A stretch of 10,839 nt of DNA from Candidatus Heimdallarchaeota archaeon (GCA_027016475.1 JALUTL010000258.1:1-10839); one strand, 5' to 3'. Shown: positions 1 to 7,265, numbered from the stretch's first letter. The notes: a model not told the origin generated them from the sequence alone. Made by a program: numbers and translations.

Positions 1-479
1 GGGTATACATGAAAGAAGGCTTCCGACACAATTACATGAAGACAATTGGAGTGGAAATCTCAAAGTTTTCCTATGAAAGAGACGGTCTTTCTTCCGAAGT
101 TGTCATTTGGGACATGGCTGGAGATGCAGAATTCCGAAACATTCGTCAGTCCTACATGGCAGGCATCAGCGGAGGAGTTCTTGTGATTGATGTAACCAAA
201 GACATCAATACGCAAACGCTGATTTGGTGGCTTGAAGATATAGTTAAAGTACCAAAAGAACGTCCTGTCCCGGTTGTTCTCTTGGCAAACAAAATTGATC
301 TCAAGGAGGAGAGAAAGGTCACTGAGACCAATTTGGAAGGTGTTGTCCAGCTTTTGCAGGAAATTTTGAATACATCACCATTAAAGTCCTTTGAAACCAG
401 CGCGAAAACAGGAGAAGGGATCAAAGAGGCCTTTGATTGGTTAATTTCGACAATAATGGACATTCACAGCAAGTCGTAG
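1..479 (+). CDS. Ras/Rab-like small GTPase, 5'-truncated by window edge
   Basis: This is the C-terminal part of a Ras-superfamily small GTPase, a GTP-switched signalling or trafficking protein; such genes are abundant in Asgard archaea. The frame is open to the window edge, so the P-loop GxxxxGKS lies upstream and the ATG at 9 is probably internal. Switch I is visible as YMKTIGVE, with the Mg-binding Thr at 42-44. Switch II is WDMAGDAEF, with the DxxG Asp at 111-113. The base-binding motif NKID is at 288-299 and the SAK motif at 399-407. The residue after DxAG, Gln61 in Ras, is Asp here (123-125), which in Ras-type enzymes would be expected to weaken GTP hydrolysis. The protein ends in DIHSKS with no C-terminal cysteine, so there is no sign of prenylation. 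It could be nearer Rab, Arf or the Asgard-specific groups; the missing N-terminus prevents a finer call. Confidence 0.88.
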   Translation, partial: VYMKEGFRHNYMKTIGVEISKFSYERDGLSSEVVIWDMAGDAEFRNIRQSYMAGISGGVLVIDVTKDINTQTLIWWLEDIVKVPKERPVPVVLLANKIDLKEERKVTETNLEGVVQLLQEILNTSPLKSFETSAKTGEGIKEAFDWLISTIMDIHSKS

Positions 480-495
480 ACCCACGAGTAAACAA

Positions 496-513
496 AATTT
501 TACTTGTAAAATT
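496..513. promoter_or_regulatory. Perfect 18-bp dyad, candidate operator before the ABC operon
   Basis: The sequence AATTTTACTTGTAAAATT has two perfect 8-bp arms (496-503 and 506-513) around a central TT. It lies 17 bp after the GTPase stop and about 23 bp before the TATA-like box of the ABC exporter genes. A 2-nt loop is too short for a good RNA hairpin, so a site for a dimeric DNA-binding protein fits better than a terminator. The function is inferred from symmetry and position only. Confidence 0.4.
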
Positions 514-535
514 GGATTGCCTCTTGCATATCTCA

Positions 536-543
536 TTTATATC
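536..543 (+). promoter_or_regulatory. TATA-like box of the ABC exporter operon
   Basis: TTTATATC is centred about 38 nt before the ATG at 578. With the usual archaeal spacing of about 26 nt to the start site, the transcript would begin near 566 and carry a leader of about 12 nt. No Shine-Dalgarno is seen before 578. Confidence 0.4.
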
Positions 544-577
544 CAAAAAAGTTATGGCATTGTGGTAGTCCATCTTG

Positions 578-2419
578 ATGCGGTTTTTTAGGTTCATTGC
601 ACCATACATAAAGAAAGAGAAGTGGAAATTCTTGGCCATAAACTCCCTAATCATAATTTCCGCCTATGCTCAAACGAATATACCTCTTTCAATCAGGGAC
701 AGCGTTTCAAGGTATATAGAAAATCCACAGCCAAACCTGGTTTACCTTGGCTTCTTGATAATTTTCTTCTATGGAACATTGGATTGGCTTTCAGGCATGG
801 CTCTTCGTTTCGTAAATAACAGGTATTCACAGAACATCCAATATGAGATCCGCCAAGACATTTTTGAAAAACTGCAAAGCTTGGATTTGGAATATTACTC
901 CAAGGAGAGCATAGGACAAATCATGGCAAGATCCATTCAGGAAGTCTATTCATTACAGGAAATTTTGGGGTGGGGGTATAGGATACTCTTGTTGACTGCC
1001 GCTCTGTTTATAGGTGCCTTCATTTCGCTATGGCTTTCGTCTCCCACTCTTGCTTTGATGTTCGCCACCATTGTCCCCATTATCCTGTTTGTGTTGTTCA
1101 AATCATCAAAAAACAATGCAGAAAAGTTCTACCAATCACAGTACCAATTCGGTCGGGTAAGTGAGGTACTTGCTGAAAATTTTGCCGGAATTAAAACAGT
1201 GAAATCATTCGGCAGGGAATTTGAGGAAATAAATCGCTTCCGCAAAGTAAACCACGATTTTTTGAATGCGGCAATGAAAGTGGTTCGTATCAGGGCAACA
1301 TTGCAACCAGGGATGTTATTTCTAATTTCATTGTCTTTGGTAGTACTGCTGTTTGTTGGTGGTGTGTTTACCAGTACAGGCGTAATCGACACAGGAAGCT
1401 TCGTGGCATTTATGCTCTTGTCTTTGCAGATCATGACACCAGGACGATTTTTGGGAGACTTGGCAATTCAGCTCCAAATGGCAAATACAGCAGCCAGAAG
1501 GTTGGAAGAAGTACTCAATGAAAAAAACCACATCATAGAGAAACCAGATGCACAAGAATTCGATGGAAGAGATCTCACATTGGAGTTTGAAAATGTGTAT
1601 TTCAAATATCCGCTGAACAAGGATTATGTACTGAAAGGCATCAATTTGAAGATTGACTATGGAGAACGTGTTGCACTGATCGGTCCAACTGGTTCCGGGA
1701 AATCAACATTGATCAACCTCATTCCAAGGTTTTTTGATCCATCTGAAGGAAGAGTCAAGCTAGGAGGAAAGGATATCAAGGATTACAAAGTCAAATCAAT
1801 TCGTCGGCATGTCGGAATAGTGCATCAGGACAGTTTTCTCTTCACTTTGTCCATCAAGGACAATATTGCATTTGGAAACAAGGACGCTTCTATGGATGAA
1901 ATCATTGAGGCAGCAAAAATGGCCCAAATACATGAGTTTATTCAAACCTTGCCAGAAGGCTACGACACTGTCGTTGGAGAAAGAGGCGTCACCCTTTCAG
2001 GTGGACAGAGACAAAGGCTGGCAATTGCAAGGATATTGCTAGCAAATCCGGAGATTATTGTATTTGATGATTCGGTTAGTGCAGTTGACCCAGAGACAGA
2101 GGCAAGATTACAGGAAATCATAAGTACTCGATTGGGAACAAAAACCCTGATCATAATCTCACAGAGGCCTTCAAGCCTGAAATTTGTAAATCGTGTCATT
2201 GTAATGGATGATGGAGAGATTGTACAGGATGGCGTCCATTCCGAGTTGGTTAGGCAACCTGGTCTGTACAGAGAGTTCCTGATGGCAATTGAAGCACAAA
2301 TTGACGATATGGTTTCATGGGATTCAACTGAGGAGGAGAAAAAAGACAGGCAATATCTTGCTTCTGTGCTTAGGGATCTAAAAGGTGGAAAAAACGATGC
2401 AGAGGAGATCAGGAAATGA
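578..2419 (+). CDS. ABC exporter half-transporter, subunit with degenerate catalytic residues (TM287-like)
   Basis: A 613-residue half-transporter of the ABCB/MsbA-type exporter family, with an N-terminal membrane domain (about residues 1-310, six helices expected) and a C-terminal ATPase domain. Walker A is GPTGSGKST at 369-377 (Lys375) and the signature LSGGQ at 473-477 is intact. After the Walker B Asp497 there is Asp498 where consensus ATPases have the catalytic Glu, and the switch-loop His is Gln529 (ISQRP). The same pair of changes is known in the degenerate-site subunit of heterodimeric exporters such as Thermotoga TM287. Its partner is the next gene, whose ATG overlaps this stop codon (ATGA, 2416-2419). 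The start is placed at ATG 578; a TTG just before it (575) is also in frame. Substrate unknown: related pumps move drugs, lipids or peptides out of the cell. Confidence 0.93.
   Translation: MRFFRFIAPYIKKEKWKFLAINSLIIISAYAQTNIPLSIRDSVSRYIENPQPNLVYLGFLIIFFYGTLDWLSGMALRFVNNRYSQNIQYEIRQDIFEKLQSLDLEYYSKESIGQIMARSIQEVYSLQEILGWGYRILLLTAALFIGAFISLWLSSPTLALMFATIVPIILFVLFKSSKNNAEKFYQSQYQFGRVSEVLAENFAGIKTVKSFGREFEEINRFRKVNHDFLNAAMKVVRIRATLQPGMLFLISLSLVVLLFVGGVFTSTGVIDTGSFVAFMLLSLQIMTPGRFLGDLAIQLQMANTAARRLEEVLNEKNHIIEKPDAQEFDGRDLTLEFENVYFKYPLNKDYVLKGINLKIDYGERVALIGPTGSGKSTLINLIPRFFDPSEGRVKLGGKDIKDYKVKSIRRHVGIVHQDSFLFTLSIKDNIAFGNKDASMDEIIEAAKMAQIHEFIQTLPEGYDTVVGERGVTLSGGQRQRLAIARILLANPEIIVFDDSVSAVDPETEARLQEIISTRLGTKTLIIISQRPSSLKFVNRVIVMDDGEIVQDGVHSELVRQPGLYREFLMAIEAQIDDMVSWDSTEEEKKDRQYLASVLRDLKGGKNDAEEIRK
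2402..2410 (+). promoter_or_regulatory. Shine-Dalgarno for the second ABC subunit
   Basis: GAGGAGATC lies inside the end of the first ABC gene, with its GGAG about 8 nt before the ATG at 2416. It is the only well-placed Shine-Dalgarno I find at a gene start in the window. Together with the ATGA overlap it points to coupled translation of the two subunits. Confidence 0.6.
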
Positions 2420-4314
2420 GTGCGATACACACGGATGCAGAAAAGGAAACAAAGCATGGAGATTTTGGATACAGTGATTGGGAACTTTACCGCTTCATGT
2501 ACGAATATGCAAAGCCATACAAAAAAGAGATGGTGCTTGCCATATTATACATGCTCTTTTATGCATTGTTCACATCGTTGTCTCCGCTTTTAATTTTGAG
2601 AGCAATTGATACATTTCAGGCACAAGACATCCAAGAGGTATTCGGGATTCCAATGTTGGACGATGTTGCCAATTCAATCGTTTTTCAAACCATGAAGCTT
2701 TTTCCTAATGTGCCGATTGTTTGGTTCCAAGTGGGGCTTCTTTCATTGGTCTATCTTGTTCTACAGCTTCTGATTTTTTATAGCAGTTATCAGCAACGAT
2801 TGATTATCGGAAGGGTTGGGTTGCAATCTACTAACCAACTGCGAGAGGATCTGTTTACCCATCTACAGGAATTGGATATGAGCTATCATGACAAGAACGA
2901 AGTTGGCCGGATAATGAGCAGGGTGACAACAGATGTTTCTGCGGTGTGGGAATTTATCGGCGGAGCGGTAATTCAGAATGTCGTCAACATGATAACCATA
3001 ATTGCAGTTCTTTTCGTCATTTTCCAATTGAATGTACAGTTAGCAATTATTTCCGTCCTCCTGACACTTCCCGTGTTTATCTTGGGGCGAATTGCCAAAT
3101 ATTTCTCCAGACCGAGAAGGAAGGAAGCAAGAAGAAGAAATTCAATATTGATGGCTTCACTTGCGGAATCCATTGCAGGAATCAAGGTTACCAAAGGGTT
3201 GAATAGAGAAGATGTGAACATCGAAATCTTTGAAGCAATCAACAACAATAGGAGAATTGCCCAGTTGAAGGCTGTGGATGTTAACGCGACCATGTTTCCC
3301 TCGATGCTCTACTTTTCTAGTATTGCAGTTGCAGTCTTGTTTTGGGTCGGAGGTTTGCAGGTAATCAGCGGTGCAATTACATTGGGAACCTTGGTCGCCT
3401 ATATTAACTACAATACCATTTTGTTCCGTCCAGTGGTTATTTTGGGCAACTTTTATGAGCAGCTCCAAGATGCGCTGACTGGAGCGGAAAGAGTCAAAGC
3501 CTTGTTGGAGACAGATACAAAGGTTCCATGGAATTTGAGCTATCCTGAACTTCCTGCTGTCAGAGGAGAAGTTAGTTTTAAGGATTTGACGTTTGAGTAT
3601 GAAAAGGGACGTCCCGTATATAAAAATTTCAATTTACATGTGAAACCAGGAGAGAAGGTGGCTTTAGTCGGGCATACAGGGGCCGGTAAGACAACAATCA
3701 TTAACATCCTTTCTAGACTTTACCCATTCCAAAAGGGAGAGCTTTTGTTGGATGATCACAACATTCTTTTCTATTCCCTGCCATCAGTTAGGGAACAGGT
3801 TGTTGCGGTTCCACAAGATTTCTTCCTTTTTTCCACTAACATACGTGCAAATCTCCAATTGGGGAACCCTAGGGCAACAGAAGAAGAAATGTGGAAGGCG
3901 CTTGAATTGGTCGGAATGAAGGATTATGTATCAAAGATGGAGAAAGGATTGGATACGCCATTACAGGAAAGAGGAGGAAGGCTTTCGATTGGGCAACGGC
4001 AATTGATAGTGTTTGCAGCCATCCTGCTTGCCAATCCAAAGATCGTGATTCTTGATGAAGCAACATCCAATATCGATGTGTTTACAGAGATGAAAATTCA
4101 GGAATCAATGAGGTATATACTCAAGAACCGAACTTCATTCATTGTGGCCCACAGGTTGTCTACAATAAGGGATGCAGACCGAATATTGGTCATTGACAAT
4201 GGAAAAGTTGTTGAAGAAGGCACGCATGAAGAGTTGATTGCCAAACAGGGCAAGTACTATAGTTTAGTGCAGAATCAGGTAAAACTTGCTGAAATGGACA
4301 CTTTGCACAATTAA
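2416..4314 (+). CDS. ABC exporter half-transporter, subunit with consensus catalytic residues (TM288-like)
   Basis: A 632-residue half-transporter that completes the heterodimer with the upstream subunit. The membrane domain covers roughly residues 30-335, with a longer loop near residues 65-100 between the first two helices. In the ATPase domain Walker A is GHTGAGKTT (419-427, Lys425), Walker B is LDE with Asp547 and catalytic Glu548, and the switch His is His579 (VAHRLST). The signature reads LSIGQ at 523-527 instead of LSGGQ. In the head-to-tail dimer this altered signature would face the altered Walker B and switch loop of the first subunit, giving one degenerate site, while this subunit's Walker A/B/His pair with the partner's intact LSGGQ to give the active site. 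That complementarity is strong internal evidence for an obligate heterodimer. Translation is probably coupled to the upstream gene. Confidence 0.93.
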   Translation: MSAIHTDAEKETKHGDFGYSDWELYRFMYEYAKPYKKEMVLAILYMLFYALFTSLSPLLILRAIDTFQAQDIQEVFGIPMLDDVANSIVFQTMKLFPNVPIVWFQVGLLSLVYLVLQLLIFYSSYQQRLIIGRVGLQSTNQLREDLFTHLQELDMSYHDKNEVGRIMSRVTTDVSAVWEFIGGAVIQNVVNMITIIAVLFVIFQLNVQLAIISVLLTLPVFILGRIAKYFSRPRRKEARRRNSILMASLAESIAGIKVTKGLNREDVNIEIFEAINNNRRIAQLKAVDVNATMFPSMLYFSSIAVAVLFWVGGLQVISGAITLGTLVAYINYNTILFRPVVILGNFYEQLQDALTGAERVKALLETDTKVPWNLSYPELPAVRGEVSFKDLTFEYEKGRPVYKNFNLHVKPGEKVALVGHTGAGKTTIINILSRLYPFQKGELLLDDHNILFYSLPSVREQVVAVPQDFFLFSTNIRANLQLGNPRATEEEMWKALELVGMKDYVSKMEKGLDTPLQERGGRLSIGQRQLIVFAAILLANPKIVILDEATSNIDVFTEMKIQESMRYILKNRTSFIVAHRLSTIRDADRILVIDNGKVVEEGTHEELIAKQGKYYSLVQNQVKLAEMDTLHN

Positions 4315-4345
4315 CAGCGACATTTAAAACAAAAAGCAAAGTAAG

Positions 4346-4355
4346 CTATATATTT
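4346..4355 (+). promoter_or_regulatory. TATA box of the small membrane protein gene
   Basis: CTATATATTT is centred about 26 nt before the ATG at 4376, so transcription should begin at or next to the start codon (leaderless). It is the clearest TATA box in the window and separates this gene from the ABC operon that ends at 4314. Confidence 0.6.
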
Positions 4356-4375
4356 GACCCCGTAAATTGCGAGTT

Positions 4376-4666
4376 ATGGCAAACAACGACAAGATCATTG
4401 GAATCATTTTGGTAATTGTCAGTTTGGCAGCTATTGCCCTAGAGGTTTTCTATGGAGTGATAGTTCCATTCACATCGAATGACTCTGCGCTAGCATTTAC
4501 ACAAACACCTGTTTATTGGGCCTTGGCTGTTCCTGTATTGGTTATGTCCATCGGGGCCTTAGCAATTATTGCATGGATCGGGTTTACTCTCATCGTTACA
4601 CCACCACCAGAAGTCTGGGATGTTGAAGAGTTGGAAAAAATCGACGTTTCAGAACCATCATCTTAA
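4376..4666 (+). CDS. Small protein with two predicted membrane helices, function unknown
   Basis: A 96-residue protein that I do not recognise. After a short polar N-terminus (MANNDK) there is a hydrophobic segment at about residues 7-31, a polar loop with several Ser, Thr and Asn at about 33-45, and a second hydrophobic segment at about 46-75. The tail begins TPPPEVWD and is acidic with no cysteine. By the positive-inside rule the ends are only weakly informative, since the single N-terminal lysine and the acidic tail give little bias. The ATG at 4376 is preferred over an in-frame TTG at 4367 because the TATA box at 4346-4355 would start the transcript almost exactly at the ATG. It stands alone between the ABC exporter and the asparaginyl-tRNA synthetase gene; nothing in the context fixes a role. 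Confidence 0.72.
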   Translation: MANNDKIIGIILVIVSLAAIALEVFYGVIVPFTSNDSALAFTQTPVYWALAVPVLVMSIGALAIIAWIGFTLIVTPPPEVWDVEELEKIDVSEPSS

Positions 4667-4706
4667 AATCCAATAAAATTCGATTGAGAACAACTATGTT
4701 CCCCTA

Positions 4707-4729
4707 CTCTTAAGTAAATAATTTAAGAG
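4707..4729. promoter_or_regulatory. Dyad over the probable TATA region of the AsnRS gene
   Basis: Perfect 7-bp arms CTCTTAA (4707-4713) and TTAAGAG (4723-4729) flank a 9-nt AT-rich spacer that contains the best TATA-like sequence before the ATG at 4761. The TATA centre is near 4720, which puts the start site near 4746 and leaves a leader of about 15 nt. The dyad could be an operator that competes with TBP, or the stem of a weak terminator for the upstream gene (stop at 4666); there is no T-run after it, so the first is more likely. Confidence 0.35.
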
Positions 4730-4760
4730 AGACGATCTTCCAGTGAATTGAACGTTTAGT

Positions 4761-6068
4761 ATGAAGAGCAATCTGGTGAAAATTTCAGAATTAGGCAAAC
4801 ATTTAGACAAAGACATCACTTTGGCAGGATGGGTTTGGCAGATCCGAAAGCAAGGAAAGCTTGTCTTCATCGACCTATTTGATGGATCTACCTACAAGAC
4901 CCTCCAAACAACAGTCAAAAAGAACAAGCTGGAAAGTAACAATTTTGATGCCATAGCAAAACTCTACCGAGGTGCATCAATCCAAATCTTCGGTACTTTA
5001 AAAGAAGATCAGAGGGCACCTTATGGTTATGAGGTTCTAGCCAAAAAGGTAGATATAATTCATCCCTCGTCCGAGGAGTATGACCAATTGGTTCCTCCTG
5101 ATGCAGGGCCTGACGTCAAGCTAAGCAAGCGACATATCTTGATTAGGGGTCCAAAGACCTCTTCAATTTTGCGAATGCGATCAAGGGTGCTCCAGTATTC
5201 GAGAGAATTTTTCTTTTCAAGGGGAGCTGAAGAAGTTTCACCCCCTACAATAGTAGAAGCACAGGCAGAAGGTGGGGCAGAGCTGTTTGAAATCCAATAT
5301 TTTGACCGAAAGGCATATTTGACACAATCGTCCCAGCTTTACTTGGAAACCGCAATTTTCGCCTTGAGAGATGTTTTCTGTGTTCTACCATCATATCGTG
5401 CGGAAAAAAGCAGAACTCGACGACATTTGACTGAATATACTCATGTAGAGGGGGAGTATGCCTTCATGGACTATGAAGGATTGATTGATTATCTTGAGGA
5501 CTATATTATCCATGTGTTGACAAGAATTAAAGAGAATGATAAGGATCTCCTTGCTCTGTTTGATAGAGAAGATCTTCAGGTGCCATCAAAACCTTTTCCT
5601 CGAGTGACCTATGATGAAGCGCTGAAAATGTTGGACGAAATGGGGCATCATATAGAATATGGAGAAGATATTTCTGACGCGCCTGAGAGGGCATTGGTTG
5701 AAAAGTTTGGAGTGCCAATCATTTTAGAAAAATTTCCGAAAACGCTGAAACCATTTTATCATAAAATAAATGAAGAAAATCCCGAAGTAACAAATTCTGC
5801 AGATTTCATTTTTCCAGGACTAGGAGAAGTGATTGGATCTGGAGAAAGGGAAACAGATTTGGACAGTATGCTTGAACGAATGGCAAAGATGGATCCACCG
5901 TTAAATCCAAATGACTATTATTGGTACATGGACTTGCGAAAATATGGCTCTGTTCCCCACAGTGGTTTTGGACTTGGGTTGGAAAGGTTTGTTCAATGGA
6001 TTTTGGGATTGGATCATATTAGAGAGGCCTGCCTCTATCCGCGACTTGTCAACCGCGTTTCTCCATAA
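4761..6068 (+). CDS. asnS: Asparaginyl-tRNA synthetase, archaeal/eukaryotic type
   Basis: A 435-residue class IIb aminoacyl-tRNA synthetase that charges tRNA-Asn with asparagine. An N-terminal OB-fold anticodon-binding domain (about residues 6-105, opening ITLAGWVWQIRKQG) is followed by the class II catalytic domain (about 125-435). Motif 2 is SYRAEKSRTRRHL with Arg213, and motif 3 is GFGLGLERF at 402-410 with Arg409. Features that separate AsnRS from the closely related AspRS are LTQSSQLYLE (AspRS has AQSPQLYK), RAEKSRTRRHL (AspRS has RAEEHNTTRHL) and EYTHVE. The remembered sequences of Pyrococcus and human cytosolic AsnRS match closely, including the C-terminal CLYPR and the ending in SP. 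The presence of this enzyme suggests direct Asn-tRNA charging rather than sole reliance on GatCAB amidation. No Shine-Dalgarno is seen. Confidence 0.93.
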   Translation: MKSNLVKISELGKHLDKDITLAGWVWQIRKQGKLVFIDLFDGSTYKTLQTTVKKNKLESNNFDAIAKLYRGASIQIFGTLKEDQRAPYGYEVLAKKVDIIHPSSEEYDQLVPPDAGPDVKLSKRHILIRGPKTSSILRMRSRVLQYSREFFFSRGAEEVSPPTIVEAQAEGGAELFEIQYFDRKAYLTQSSQLYLETAIFALRDVFCVLPSYRAEKSRTRRHLTEYTHVEGEYAFMDYEGLIDYLEDYIIHVLTRIKENDKDLLALFDREDLQVPSKPFPRVTYDEALKMLDEMGHHIEYGEDISDAPERALVEKFGVPIILEKFPKTLKPFYHKINEENPEVTNSADFIFPGLGEVIGSGERETDLDSMLERMAKMDPPLNPNDYYWYMDLRKYGSVPHSGFGLGLERFVQWILGLDHIREACLYPRLVNRVSP

Positions 6069-6100
6069 CCTGTCAAAGATTAACTCCCATTAGCACAACC

Positions 6101-6110
6101 GATAAAAATG
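6101..6110 (+). promoter_or_regulatory. TATA-like box supporting the later metK start
   Basis: GATAAAAATG is centred about 29 nt before the ATG at 6135, the same geometry as the other promoters here. It overlaps the alternative in-frame ATG at 6108, which would have only weak TATA-like sequence (around 6078-6086) at the right distance. This favours a transcript starting near 6133 and translation from 6135. Confidence 0.4.
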
Positions 6111-6134
6111 GATAACCATATTTCGGTTGAGACC

Positions 6135-7265
6135 ATGTCAAGAAAGCTAGTTTTCAGCTCAGAGTCAGTCACGGAAGGACATCCAGATAAAATCGCAGAC
6201 CAAATTTCAGATGCAGTGTTGGACGAGATGCTAAAACAGGATCCGCAATCAAGAGTCGCATGTGAAACTTTTGTGACGACAGGCCTAGTGCTTATTGGAG
6301 GCGAAATATCCACTGAAAGTTATGTTCCCTTAACTCAGCTTGTCAGAGATGTAGTCAAGGATATTGGGTACGTGCATCCAGATATAGGGTTCTATTACAA
6401 GGACGTAACAGTTCTCAATGTCATCCATGAACAGTCAGTAGATATCGCCCAGGGGGTTCTACGTGGTTCTCCAGAGGAACAAGGAGCAGGAGACCAAGGG
6501 ATCATGTTTGGCTATGCAGTTGACCACACTGATACATTGATGCCGTTGCCTATAACTTTAGCCCATGGCCTTACAAAGGGCATGAGTAAACTCCGCAAAT
6601 CAAAAAAATTGGAATACCTGCGTCCCGACGGCAAATCACAGGTTGCCATTAAATATGTAGATGGGAAGCCACAAGAAGCAGTAAAAGTGGTATTGGCAGC
6701 GCAACATGCAGAAGAAGTGGGATTGGAGAAACTCAAGGAAGATTTGATCGAAGAGCTCATTCAGCCAACTTTGGGAGATTACTTTACCGACAAAACCCAA
6801 GTCATAGTCAATGGGACTGGCAAATTTGTGATTGGCGGCCCACATGGTGACGCTGGGTTAACCGGTAGAAAGATCATTGTGGACACTTATGGTGGAGCAG
6901 GATACCACGGTGGAGGTGCATTTTCAGGAAAAGACCCATCAAAAGTAGATAGAAGTGGTTCATATGCTGCACGATATATTGCAAAAAACATCGTAGATGC
7001 CGGTTGGGCCAGTGAAGTCAATGTTCAAATAGCCTATTCGATCGGTGTTGCAGAACCATTTTCATTCTATGTAGACACCAAAGGGACGGCAACAATCCCT
7101 GACGAAGAGATTGAGAAAAAAGTGTTGAAGGAATTTGATTTGCGACCAGGAAAGGTAGTAGAGTGGTTAGATTTGAAAAGGCCGATTTATAAACCAACCG
7201 CAACCTATGGTCATTTTGGCAGAGAAGATTTGAATGTTTCTTGGGAAAAACGTGACCTGTTCTGA
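6135..7265 (+). CDS. metK: S-adenosylmethionine synthetase, bacterial/eukaryotic MetK type
   Basis: A 376-residue methionine adenosyltransferase: ATP plus methionine give S-adenosylmethionine, the methyl donor for RNA, DNA, protein and lipid methylation. Family signatures are clear: SESVTEGHPDKI (residues 9-20, with the ATP-binding His16 and metal-binding Asp18), ARVACET-like RVACETFVTTG, the GAGDQG hexapeptide at 117-122, the FVIGGPHGDAGLTGRKI stretch, and the glycine-rich loop GGGAFSGKD at 259-267. The usual NPTGRF reads NGTGKF here. Most archaea instead carry a separate, very divergent MAT family, so this gene is probably of bacterial descent or an old shared copy. The start at 6135 gives the family's normal short N-terminus (MSRKLVFSSES) and fits the TATA-like box; an in-frame ATG at 6108 would add nine residues. 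It follows the AsnRS gene by 66 nt. Confidence 0.95.
   Translation: MSRKLVFSSESVTEGHPDKIADQISDAVLDEMLKQDPQSRVACETFVTTGLVLIGGEISTESYVPLTQLVRDVVKDIGYVHPDIGFYYKDVTVLNVIHEQSVDIAQGVLRGSPEEQGAGDQGIMFGYAVDHTDTLMPLPITLAHGLTKGMSKLRKSKKLEYLRPDGKSQVAIKYVDGKPQEAVKVVLAAQHAEEVGLEKLKEDLIEELIQPTLGDYFTDKTQVIVNGTGKFVIGGPHGDAGLTGRKIIVDTYGGAGYHGGGAFSGKDPSKVDRSGSYAARYIAKNIVDAGWASEVNVQIAYSIGVAEPFSFYVDTKGTATIPDEEIEKKVLKEFDLRPGKVVEWLDLKRPIYKPTATYGHFGREDLNVSWEKRDLF

Noticed and set aside
1960..2457. 165-codon open frame on the minus strand opposite the first ABC gene
   Set aside because: It is the complement of the conserved signature and Walker B region; low-complexity serine-rich translation and no promoter or start signal.
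4761..6068. Reading the synthetase as AspRS
   Set aside because: The binding-pocket segments LTQSSQLYLE and RAEKSRTRRHL match AsnRS, whereas AspRS has AQSPQLYK and RAEEHNTTRHL in those places.
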